Assembly (NCBI GenBank): GCA_014534095.1
Contig: JACVSD010000065.1
Coordinates: forward strand, 1 to 10,166
Direction of reading: 5' to 3'
Source of the DNA: Nitrospiraceae bacterium
GTDB taxonomy: Bacteria; Nitrospirota; Nitrospiria; Nitrospirales; Nitrospiraceae
Length of the DNA: 10,166 bases
The notes beneath the pieces are model-generated. The model did not search any database. It was not told where the DNA came from and saw only the letters and a list, made by a program, of their open reading frames with translations. The translations under genes were made by a program, and so were the position numbers. This document shows positions 1-6,697 of this stretch, piece by piece (position 1 is the first letter of the stretch; the number at the start of each line of letters is the position of its first letter).

Positions 1-170
1 GATTATCCGCTGCCTTAGAGTGGGCTGGTTTCTGCTAGGGTGTGATTTTTACGGCCAGTTAAGGGAAGGACTGACGAAAAATGCGGCGTGATAGCTCACA
101 AAAGGACGGCCCCACACACGACGATTGCTCCATTATGACTGCCGGAAGAACAGGAGACGGTATCGACTTC

Positions 171-206
171 AGCTTCAACCTAGAAAAACTGTTCTAGGTT
201 GAAGCT
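171..206 (-). terminator. Strong hairpin at the 3' end of acs
   Basis: Bases 171-185 and 192-206 are perfect reverse complements, giving a 15-bp stem with a 6-base loop. The hairpin begins inside the acs stop codon (205-207). No T-run follows the stem on the minus strand, so it is not a textbook intrinsic terminator. It may act as a Rho-assisted terminator or as a 3' stabilising structure protecting the acs message. The stem's perfection and its position right at the stop make a role in acs 3' end formation likely. Confidence 0.6.
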
Positions 207-2094
207 ACTCTTCAATCGTCGAGATGTCGCCGGGATCCTGCCCCAACTCCTTGGCCTTGAGCACCCGCCGCATAATCTTGCCGGACCTTGTTTTTGGCAG
301 CGACGGGACGATCTCAATTTCCGATGGCACGGCAATCTTGCCCAACTCGGCCTTGACTTGATCCTTAATGGACTGAATCAGGTCATGACTTTCTTGTTCG
401 CCTTGTTTGAGGATGATAAATGCCTTGATGGATTCGCCGACCGTCTTGTGCGGTTTGCCGATCACGGCGGCTTCGGCCACGGCCGGGTGACTGACCAAGG
501 CACTTTCCACTTCGGCTGTGCCGAGCCGGTTCCCGGCGACCTTGATCACATCGTCCGCACGACCCATGAACCACATATAGCCATCGGCGTCCTTGTGGCA
601 TACATCGCCCGCCGTGTAACAGTTGGGGATCGTGTTCCAGTAGGCCAGATACCGCTCGGGATCCTTGTAAATGGTTCGCATCATCGAGGGCCAAGGCTTT
701 TTGATGACCGCGAATCCGCCGGCGCCCGGTGGACAACTTTGACCCGTGCGATCGACCACATCGGCTTCGATACCCAGGAACGGCCGGGCCGCTGAGCCGG
801 GTTTCAGGGGGACGGTGGGCAGCGGGGTGATCAGGATCGAGCCTGTTTCGGTCTGCCACCAGGTATCCATAATGGGTTTGTCACCGCCCGTGGCCCGATG
901 AAACCACTCCCAGGCTTCCGGATTGATCGGCTCGCCCACACTACCCAGGATGCGAAGCGTCGAGAGATCGAACTTCGTGGGCCAGTCTTCTCCATACCGC
1001 ATTAGTAACCGAATGGCGGTCGGGGTTGTGTAAAAAATCGATACCCCGTAGCGTTGGATCAAGTCCCACCAGCGCCCCGGGTTCGGATAGTCCGGCTTAC
1101 CCTCGGCGGTGAGGATGGTCGCGCCGTTCAGTAGGGGGCCATAGACGATATAGCTATGACCGGTGACCCAGCCCGGATCCGCGACGCAAAAATATACGTC
1201 GTCATCCTTCAGATCGAAGACATACTTAGTCGTGACATAGGTGCCGACCATGTAGCCGCCGTGTACGTGCACCACGCCCTTGGGCTTTCCGGTCGTGCCG
1301 GATGTATACAAGATATAGAGAGGCGTTTCCGCATCCAGTGCCGCCGCTTCGCAGGTGGGGCTCTCGCTGCTCAGCCACTCGTTCCAATCGATTTCTTTCG
1401 GAGCGTCGAGCGCCGCTGCCGCCGCCTGCCGCCGCACGACAACGGTGTGTTCCACCGTCGGGCAGGTCTTGAGGGCTTCATCGACGACGGGCTTCAGGGG
1501 AATCACTTTGCCGCGGTCGAATCCGACGTCGGCGGTGATGACGAGCCGCGCCTCGGCGTCCTTGATACGGCTGGCTAAAGCCGGTGCGCTAAACCCGGAA
1601 TACACGACGCTGTGGATCAAGCCGATCCGTGCGCAGGCCAGCATGGCAATGACCTGCTCGGGGATTTTTGGGAGATAGATCGTGACACGGTCACCTTGCT
1701 TGAGGCCCAGCTTTTTGAGTGCGTTCGCGCAGCGATTGACCTGCCGGTGGAGCTGGCCGTAGGTGAATACGCGTTCCTGATCGTTCTCGCCCACCCAGAT
1801 CAGCGCGACCTTATTTCTCCGCCCTCTCCTGACATGGCGATCCAAACAGTTGTAGGCGATGTTGCATGTCGCACCGACGAACCACTTGGCCCAGGGATAA
1901 TTCCAGTCCAGGACCTTGCTCCAGGGTGCAAACCACTCGAGTTCCTTGGCCGCAGCGCTCCAGAAACCTTCCGGATCAGCGATCGATTTTTTGTATTCCG
2001 TCTCATAATCCTGAATATAGGCCGTGGCGGTCGTGGCAGTGGACGGGTGGTATGTGCGGCTTTGCTTCAAGAGGGTATCGATCTTCTCATCCAT
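205..2094 (-). CDS. acs: Acetyl-CoA synthetase (AMP-forming)
   Basis: 629-residue cytoplasmic enzyme that activates acetate with ATP to acetyl-AMP and then acetyl-CoA (EC 6.2.1.1). It belongs to the ANL adenylating superfamily. Seen: the AMP-binding loop YTSGTTGKPKG at about 263-273; DTWWQTETG at about 410-418, whose second Trp (about W413) matches the residue that restricts the acyl pocket to acetate; the hinge region GRADDVIKVAGNRLGT at about 511-526; and the C-terminal PKTRSGKIMRR with the catalytic, acetylation-prone Lys at about 606. Length is close to the usual ~650 residues. The open frame extends upstream to 2274, but the start at 2094 is chosen because GAGGAGG lies just before it on the minus strand and the protein then begins like other Acs proteins. 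It is divergent from the caspase-like gene. No partner gene (actP, pta) is in the window, so an acetate-scavenging role is inferred from the family. Confidence 0.95.
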   Translation of the reverse strand: MDEKIDTLLKQSRTYHPSTATTATAYIQDYETEYKKSIADPEGFWSAAAKELEWFAPWSKVLDWNYPWAKWFVGATCNIAYNCLDRHVRRGRRNKVALIWVGENDQERVFTYGQLHRQVNRCANALKKLGLKQGDRVTIYLPKIPEQVIAMLACARIGLIHSVVYSGFSAPALASRIKDAEARLVITADVGFDRGKVIPLKPVVDEALKTCPTVEHTVVVRRQAAAAALDAPKEIDWNEWLSSESPTCEAAALDAETPLYILYTSGTTGKPKGVVHVHGGYMVGTYVTTKYVFDLKDDDVYFCVADPGWVTGHSYIVYGPLLNGATILTAEGKPDYPNPGRWWDLIQRYGVSIFYTTPTAIRLLMRYGEDWPTKFDLSTLRILGSVGEPINPEAWEWFHRATGGDKPIMDTWWQTETGSILITPLPTVPLKPGSAARPFLGIEADVVDRTGQSCPPGAGGFAVIKKPWPSMMRTIYKDPERYLAYWNTIPNCYTAGDVCHKDADGYMWFMGRADDVIKVAGNRLGTAEVESALVSHPAVAEAAVIGKPHKTVGESIKAFIILKQGEQESHDLIQSIKDQVKAELGKIAVPSEIEIVPSLPKTRSGKIMRRVLKAKELGQDPGDISTIEE

Positions 2095-2133
2095 CGCGGT
2101 CCTCCTCACATCGGTCAGACGAGCAACGAGGCA

Positions 2134-2139
2134 ATTATG
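2134..2139 (-). promoter_or_regulatory. Possible -10 box for acs
   Basis: On the minus strand these bases read CATAAT, a 5/6 match to TATAAT, about 40 bases before the acs start. I find no convincing -35 at 16-18 bases, so this is a weak call. Confidence 0.25.
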
Positions 2140-2208
2140 GACAAAGGCAGGCGAGCCCTGCAACCATGCATTTGAGCGTAGGAGATGGTTCCTGCGCCCT
2201 TCCATTCC

Positions 2209-2238
2209 TTGACAGCGCCGACGCGTCAGGGGTACGCT
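2209..2238 (+). promoter_or_regulatory. Candidate sigma70-type promoter for the caspase-like gene
   Basis: A perfect -35 TTGACA (2209-2214) is followed after 18 bases by TACGCT (2233-2238), a 3/6 match to the -10 consensus. It lies about 40 bases before the ATG at 2277 in the acs divergent intergenic region. The -35 is strong and the -10 is poor. Confidence 0.4.
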
Positions 2239-2276
2239 CAACTTCCTACTTGGTGCAGGAGATCGGCACGCCATCT

Positions 2277-3641
2277 ATGCGATACGTTCGATCCACCCTC
2301 CTGGTCCTCCTCCTCGGTGCGTCCCTTCTATTCAGCATCCTTCCCGCGGCGCAGGCCCAATTAGGCAAACCTGAGGCGCTGTACTATAAATCCTGGGCGA
2401 TCGTGATCGGCATCGAGAACTATGTGCTCGCGCCCCGCATCCCCGGTGCCATCGACGACGCCAAACGTGTGGCGCAGGCCTTCCGCCAGCTTGGCTTTGA
2501 AGAAGTAGTGGAAATCTATGATAAGGACGCCACGTCGCGGCGTCTGCAGCAAGTGCTGACCGACATGCTGCCAAGAAAAGTTGGTCGTATGGACCGGCTG
2601 GTGATTTTTTATGTCGGCCATACAGGCGTCACCCAGGATGCCCAGGGGAAAGATCTCGGGTACCTCGTGCCGTTGGACGCGCAACTCAACAACGTCGCCA
2701 AGTCGGTCACCGTGGAGCATTTGAAGGAATTCACGAGACGATCCGCCTCCAAACATATGTTGCTGATCGTCGATGCGCCCATCCGCGGCTGGGAGACAAG
2801 TTCACGCCAACCGCTTTCGCTGGAGGGACGAGCGGCGCCTGAGGCCGAGACGGAGCGACGGGCGGTTCAGGTCATCAGCGCGGCCGATAAAGGTGAGCAG
2901 TCTTCGAGGCAGGGAGGCAAAAGCCTGTTCGTTCAGAGCCTGCTCACCGGACTGTCGGGCACTGCCGATTTGAATCAGAATGGGTGGCTCATGGCCTCTG
3001 AACTGGGCATGTATCTCGCCCAGCAGGTGGAGGGAGCGACCAAAGGGAACCAGCATCCGGTCAGTCTGCAGATTGACGGCGATGGAGATACCGTGCTTGT
3101 GGAGGGGCGCAAAGCGGATTTCGTGTTGGGGGTCGGGCCGCAAACGCCGGGTGAGCGGAAGGACGCGGCTAAGGCGCAGTACGAGAAGGCCTTCGCGTTG
3201 CTGCAGGAGGGGAAATATGCGGACGAGGCGCTTCAACGGCTGGATCGGGCGATTCAGTACGATCCTACCTTCGGCGACGCCTATGTCCTGAAGAGCTACG
3301 TGCGCCTTGAAGTTGTCCCGAACTTGGAGGAAGCGCTGGCGGCGGCATACCTGGCCATCAAGCATGCACCGGACAATCCGGATTCTTTTTATACGCTCGG
3401 CCTGATCCAGGAAAAACGAGGCAAGTACAAAGAGGCCGAAGACGCATTACTCCAGGCGGCAAAGGTGAATCCAGCGTATCCGGACGTCTATTTCTCCCTT
3501 GGGACTTTGTATGCCGATCAGTTACAGGACCAGCCTAAGTCCATCGAGGCGTTTCGACGCTATCTTGAATTAGGCGGTCTGCATGCCCGCGCCAGAGACG
3601 CCGTCGCTCAGGCCGACCAGACAGCCAAGCCGTCTCAATAA
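2277..3641 (+). CDS. Exported caspase-fold protein with C-terminal TPRs, catalytic Cys missing
   Basis: 454 residues. A signal peptide (about 1-27) has a basic start, a long hydrophobic core and an AQA cleavage site, so the protein is exported. A peptidase C14 (caspase/metacaspase) fold follows at about 38-275: the first strand WAIVIGIENY (40-49), the His-bearing FYVGH (111-115), and the strand that normally ends in D-A/S-C, here LLIVDAP (162-168). The catalytic His (H115) is kept but the Cys position is Pro168, so protease activity is unlikely. DLNQNGW at 231-237 resembles the EF-hand-like loop found in related proteins. Two or three TPRs fill about 298-435, suggesting a binding role. I chose ATG 2277 because it starts at a clean signal peptide; the open frame runs further upstream. 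AGGAG at 2257-2261 is rather far (about 15 bases) to be a good ribosome site. Function unknown; scaffold or pseudoenzyme is inference. Confidence 0.85.
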   Translation: MRYVRSTLLVLLLGASLLFSILPAAQAQLGKPEALYYKSWAIVIGIENYVLAPRIPGAIDDAKRVAQAFRQLGFEEVVEIYDKDATSRRLQQVLTDMLPRKVGRMDRLVIFYVGHTGVTQDAQGKDLGYLVPLDAQLNNVAKSVTVEHLKEFTRRSASKHMLLIVDAPIRGWETSSRQPLSLEGRAAPEAETERRAVQVISAADKGEQSSRQGGKSLFVQSLLTGLSGTADLNQNGWLMASELGMYLAQQVEGATKGNQHPVSLQIDGDGDTVLVEGRKADFVLGVGPQTPGERKDAAKAQYEKAFALLQEGKYADEALQRLDRAIQYDPTFGDAYVLKSYVRLEVVPNLEEALAAAYLAIKHAPDNPDSFYTLGLIQEKRGKYKEAEDALLQAAKVNPAYPDVYFSLGTLYADQLQDQPKSIEAFRRYLELGGLHARARDAVAQADQTAKPSQ

Positions 3642-3648
3642 CCGGCTG

Positions 3649-3819
3649 CTAGTCTTTCTCGCCGCCCTTCATATACCCCAGACCGATTTTGAGTGCCCGA
3701 CGGGTGATCTCCGCCCATCGGACCTGCGGATAAGCCGCCAGTATCGCTGCCGCCTTCGGATCCTGAATATCCAGTTGGCCGATTCTTATAATGCCGTCTT
3801 CAATCTGTATGTCTGCCAC
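3649..3819 (-). CDS. Small hypothetical protein, 56 residues, GTG start
   Basis: The protein begins MADIQIEDGIIRIG and ends GYMKGGEKD. The GTG start is supported by GAAGGGGGA four bases upstream on the minus strand, and by an in-frame TAG six codons before it that bounds the frame. The N-terminal half alternates polar and hydrophobic residues (beta-like); the second half, from about residue 21, looks helical and basic (RWAEITRRALKIG). It contains no signal peptide or Cys. Its stop lies 7 bases from the stop of the caspase-like gene, a tight convergent pair. I do not recognise the family. The ribosome site and protein-like composition make it more likely real than chance. Confidence 0.65.
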   Translation of the reverse strand: MADIQIEDGIIRIGQLDIQDPKAAAILAAYPQVRWAEITRRALKIGLGYMKGGEKD

Positions 3820-3885
3820 CAGTCCCCCTTCTCTCTATGAGGGCACGAGCCGTGCGCCCGCGCCGAGTCTCGAGCAATGGTTGCG

Positions 3886-3914
3886 TTGACGCCACTAGGG
3901 ACCCATGCTAGCAT
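3886..3914 (+). promoter_or_regulatory. Sigma70-type promoter of the lipoprotein operon
   Basis: TTGACG (3886-3891, 5/6 match to the -35) is followed after exactly 17 bases by TAGCAT (3909-3914, 4/6 match to the -10). The TGC just before the -10 gives an extended -10 element. Transcription would start near 3921, leaving a leader of about 60 bases before the ATG at 3983. Confidence 0.65.
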
Positions 3915-3915
3915 G
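3904..3915. promoter_or_regulatory. Perfect 12-bp palindrome over the -10 box
   Basis: CATGCTAGCATG equals its own reverse complement and covers the whole -10 hexamer of the lipoprotein operon promoter. A dimeric repressor bound here would block RNA polymerase, so it is a candidate operator. No regulator gene lies beside it and the palindrome may be fortuitous. Confidence 0.35.
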
Positions 3916-3982
3916 TTTCCGCTTTGCTCTGGAATCGTACTCTATGGCGGCGAACGGTCGTTGTCAGGACAAGGAGGATCGT

Positions 3983-4540
3983 ATGAACCAGCGGGTGATG
4001 AGGTGGGCCGGCACAGGGACCGTCGTCCTGCTTCTGTTCACAATGGCGGCTTGCGGCGGTCCTCCCAAGTGGGTGCACAAAGGATCCGGCGTCTATAACG
4101 AAAAAGACTCGAAGGCCTTCTATGGTGTCGGCTCTGTGGTCGGGGTTCGGAACGAGCCGCTGGCGTGGGATACGGCGGAAAATCGGGCGCGCGCCGAAAT
4201 TGCCAAGACGTTTGAAACCTACACCGGCTATCTCATGAGGGACTATGCCGCATCCACGACGGCCGGCGACTTCACCCGCAACACGGAAGAGCAGAATGTT
4301 GAGCGCGCCGTCAAGACGGTGACGACCGCCACGCTGAGTGGCGTTCGTCCGATCGAACGCTATAAAGATGAAAAGACCAACACTTATTACGTGCTGACCA
4401 AGCTGAGCCTGGAGGACATGAAGAACAATCTCGAGCAGGCGAAGGAACTGAATGCGCAGGTTCGGGATTTCGTACGTAAGAACGCCGACAAGATGTTTGA
4501 TCGGTTGGAAAAGGAAGAAGACAAACGGCTTAACCGTTAA
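3983..4540 (+). CDS. LPP20-family lipoprotein
   Basis: 185 residues, first gene of the lipoprotein operon. A signal peptide ends in the lipobox MAAC with lipidated Cys24. The +2 residue is Gly, not Asp, which fits sorting to the outer membrane by the E. coli rule. The mature protein begins CGGPPKWV, a start typical of the LPP20 family (PF02169), followed by the core FYGVGSVVG (47-55), an Ala/Arg-rich helix NRARAEIAKTFETY (67-80), and VLTKLSLEDMKNNLEQ (137-152), where other members also show a strand followed by a helix. The C-terminal 30 residues are a highly charged helix. ATG 3983 is chosen over upstream starts because AAGGAGGA sits at 3971-3978 and the signal peptide starts here. Family members include H. 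pylori Lpp20 and the flagellar FlgP; the exact role here is unknown. The next gene follows after 55 bases. Confidence 0.88.
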   Translation: MNQRVMRWAGTGTVVLLLFTMAACGGPPKWVHKGSGVYNEKDSKAFYGVGSVVGVRNEPLAWDTAENRARAEIAKTFETYTGYLMRDYAASTTAGDFTRNTEEQNVERAVKTVTTATLSGVRPIERYKDEKTNTYYVLTKLSLEDMKNNLEQAKELNAQVRDFVRKNADKMFDRLEKEEDKRLNR

Positions 4541-4595
4541 GGAGCTCTGCGGGTTGGTTGGGGGCTTCCCGGGTTTCCAAAGAGGAGCAAGCGCG

Positions 4596-5201
4596 ATGGA
4601 CGTGAGATGTCGTTCGATGGCGGTTGCGGTCTGTGCGGTGATAGCCCTTGCCGGTTGCGCGGAAACGAAGGTCACAAGGATCGATGCCGGAGTCGTGACG
4701 GATTTGAGCGGCCGTTGGAACGACACCGACTCCAGAATTGTCGCGGAGACGATGGTCAAGGAGTCGCTGAGCTATCCGTGGCTAAGCAATTTTTCACAGA
4801 CCAAGCAGCGTCCCCCCGTCGTGGTCGTGGGAGCCGTCTTGAATCGGAGCCATGAGCACATTGACGTCCAAACGTTCATTACGGATTTAGAACGCGAGTT
4901 GACCAACTCACAGCGCGTCACCTTTGTCGCCGGCAAAGGCGAGCGCGACGAAATCCGAACGGAGCGGAAGGAGCAGGCGATGTACGCCCGTGAAGACACG
5001 CAAAAAGCGCCCGGAAAAGAGACCGGCGCCGATTACATGATGAAGGGCACCATTGCCACCATCCTGGACGAGGCCGATGGAACCAGGGCGGTGTTCTACC
5101 AGGTGGATCTGCAGATGATCGATCTGGAGAGCAATGCCAAGGTGTGGTACGGACAAAAGAAGATTAAGAAAGTCGTCGAGAAAAAACGTACGGTGTTCTA
5201 G
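4596..5201 (+). CDS. LpoB-like lipoprotein (penicillin-binding protein activator family)
   Basis: 201 residues. Signal peptide with lipobox LAGC and lipidated Cys21; AGAGGAG at 4581-4587 fixes the ATG start. The mature part carries the family pattern (PF13036/COG3417): DLSGRWNDTDS at about 36-46, the strand PVVVVGAVLNRSHEHIDVQ, then GADYMMKGTIATILDE, and the closing strand region around KVWYGQKKIKK. In enterobacteria LpoB is an outer-membrane lipoprotein that reaches through the periplasm to activate PBP1b. No PBP gene is in the window and LpoB-like proteins are widespread beyond PBP1b hosts, so the family name should not be read as proof of that function. Its place between an LPP20 and a COG3014-like gene is a recurring arrangement I recall from Gammaproteobacteria. 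Confidence 0.88.
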   Translation: MDVRCRSMAVAVCAVIALAGCAETKVTRIDAGVVTDLSGRWNDTDSRIVAETMVKESLSYPWLSNFSQTKQRPPVVVVGAVLNRSHEHIDVQTFITDLERELTNSQRVTFVAGKGERDEIRTERKEQAMYAREDTQKAPGKETGADYMMKGTIATILDEADGTRAVFYQVDLQMIDLESNAKVWYGQKKIKKVVEKKRTVF

Positions 5202-5215
5202 TTCCGTAGACGCTG

Positions 5216-6697
5216 TTGAAGCCCTTCCTTTCACGCTTTACCCGCGGTGGACCAGTGCGGTGGAGCGTTGCCTTTCTTTCTTGTGTACCCGCTGTGTTGG
5301 CCCTGTTGCTGACCGGCTGCGGTCTTTCCAGCAATCGGTATTACCTTATTGAACAAAGCCTACTCTCCGGTGACGCCGGGCGAGCGGCGGCCATCGTCGA
5401 ACAGGCTGAGAAGGATTATGGAGGCAAGAGCCGGCTGCTGTATGAAATGGATCGCGGCATGATGTTGCAGCTGGCGGGACAGTATCAGTTGAGTAGTGCG
5501 GTACTGGAACAGGCCGACGACGAGGTGGAAAGGCTCTATACCCGCTCCATCCGCACCGAGACGGCGGCATTCCTCACGAACGACACGTCGCTTCCTTATG
5601 AGGGAGACCCGCATGAGCATGTCATGATCAATGTGGTCAAGGCGCTGAACTACGCGGTTGAGGGGCAGCTGCAGGAGGCGCTCGTCGAAGCGCGGCGCAT
5701 CGACCACCGGCTGAACGTGCTCAGCGATACGGTAAAAGAGGCTGGCCGATATCGAAATGATGGGTTCGCCCGATATCTGAGTGGCATTTTATTCGAATCG
5801 GCCGGCGACCTGAACAATGCCTTTATCGCGTATCGCAATGCGTACGAAGCGTACGAGTCCGCGAGAGCATGGTCGCGCACCCCGGTGCCATCCTCGTTAC
5901 GCTCGGATCTCCTGCGCACTGCCGACGCACTGAATCTCACATCGGAATTCGACGAGTATCGACGGCTATTCCCTGAGACGACCTGGAACGCTGTCTCGAA
6001 GCAACAGCCGCTCGCCCAAGTCGTCATGATTAGCTATAATGGGCGCGCTCCGCGCAAGGAGGATCGCTTCCTCGATTTACCGCTGAGCGTGGACGCGTTA
6101 CAACTGGTGCTGCTCAATCGTGCGTGGGCTCCTTCACAGTATCAACGCAACCGGACGGCCGACAGTGTGCTGTACGCACTGAACGGGCGGGTGGTTCGTG
6201 TCGCGCTCCCGTTTCTCGTGCCGCAGAAAACCAACGTGCTCTTTGAAAACATGGTGTTGACCGGTTCCGATGGTCACCCGATCAAGGTCCGATCCGAGTT
6301 GGCTCATAATGTGACAGCTTTGGCCCAGAAGAGCCTCTCTGATCGTCTTCCCCAGATCACTGTCAAAGCACTGGCCCGCGCCGCTACTAAGTTCGCGATG
6401 GCCGAAGGAGCCACCCGAGGAGCGCAGCATGCGGCCGGAAAGGATGCTGGTCCATGGGTCGGACTGGCCGTCGCCCTTTTGTCCAAGGGCCTGGCCGTGG
6501 CATCGGAAGAAGCGGATAAGCGAAGCTGGCAGACCTTGCCCGATGAGATTCATATCGCACGAGCATGGGTCACTCCCGGGGAATATCACCTATCAATCCA
6601 GCCTTCCGGTCAGGCCGGTAAGACGGGGAGTAGCGAGCAGTCTCTGAATCTCGCAGCCGGTCAAACCAAATTTGTGATCCAGCGAGTGATGCAATGA
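5216..6697 (+). CDS. COG3014-like TPR-type lipoprotein
   Basis: 493 residues with a TTG start; alternative GTG at 5255 (residue 14) would give a tidier 22-residue signal peptide and has GGTGGA just before it, so the start is uncertain. Lipobox LTGC puts the lipidated Cys at residue 35 of the long form. The first half is helical with TPR-like pairs (about 45-240), including the stretch HEHVMINVVKALNYAVEGQ, which I associate with COG3014 proteins. The second half has beta-rich stretches (VVRVALPFLVPQKTNVLFEN) and an Ala/Gly-rich region (about 383-425) resembling a membrane-contacting segment. The C-terminus (LSIQPSGQAGK...QTKFVIQRVMQ) looks like a small beta domain. It lies 14 bases after the LpoB-like gene and overlaps the next by 4 bases (ATGA), so the genes are probably translationally coupled. 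Function unknown. Confidence 0.85.
   Translation: MKPFLSRFTRGGPVRWSVAFLSCVPAVLALLLTGCGLSSNRYYLIEQSLLSGDAGRAAAIVEQAEKDYGGKSRLLYEMDRGMMLQLAGQYQLSSAVLEQADDEVERLYTRSIRTETAAFLTNDTSLPYEGDPHEHVMINVVKALNYAVEGQLQEALVEARRIDHRLNVLSDTVKEAGRYRNDGFARYLSGILFESAGDLNNAFIAYRNAYEAYESARAWSRTPVPSSLRSDLLRTADALNLTSEFDEYRRLFPETTWNAVSKQQPLAQVVMISYNGRAPRKEDRFLDLPLSVDALQLVLLNRAWAPSQYQRNRTADSVLYALNGRVVRVALPFLVPQKTNVLFENMVLTGSDGHPIKVRSELAHNVTALAQKSLSDRLPQITVKALARAATKFAMAEGATRGAQHAAGKDAGPWVGLAVALLSKGLAVASEEADKRSWQTLPDEIHIARAWVTPGEYHLSIQPSGQAGKTGSSEQSLNLAAGQTKFVIQRVMQ

Noticed and set aside
81..197. A 38-codon plus-strand ORF before acs, with AAGGGAAGGA about 10 bases upstream
   Set aside because: It runs into the acs 3' hairpin, its product (rich in D, G, T) shows no recognisable pattern, and nothing else supports it.
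205..795. Long plus-strand frames opposite acs (for example 199-795 and 1612-2175)
   Set aside because: They are shadows of a clearly conserved enzyme on the other strand; they show no family motifs of their own.
1866..2276. The open frame of the caspase-like gene continues over 130 codons upstream, across the start of acs
   Set aside because: The upstream part is antisense to acs and reads as low-quality coding; the signal peptide starts cleanly at 2277.
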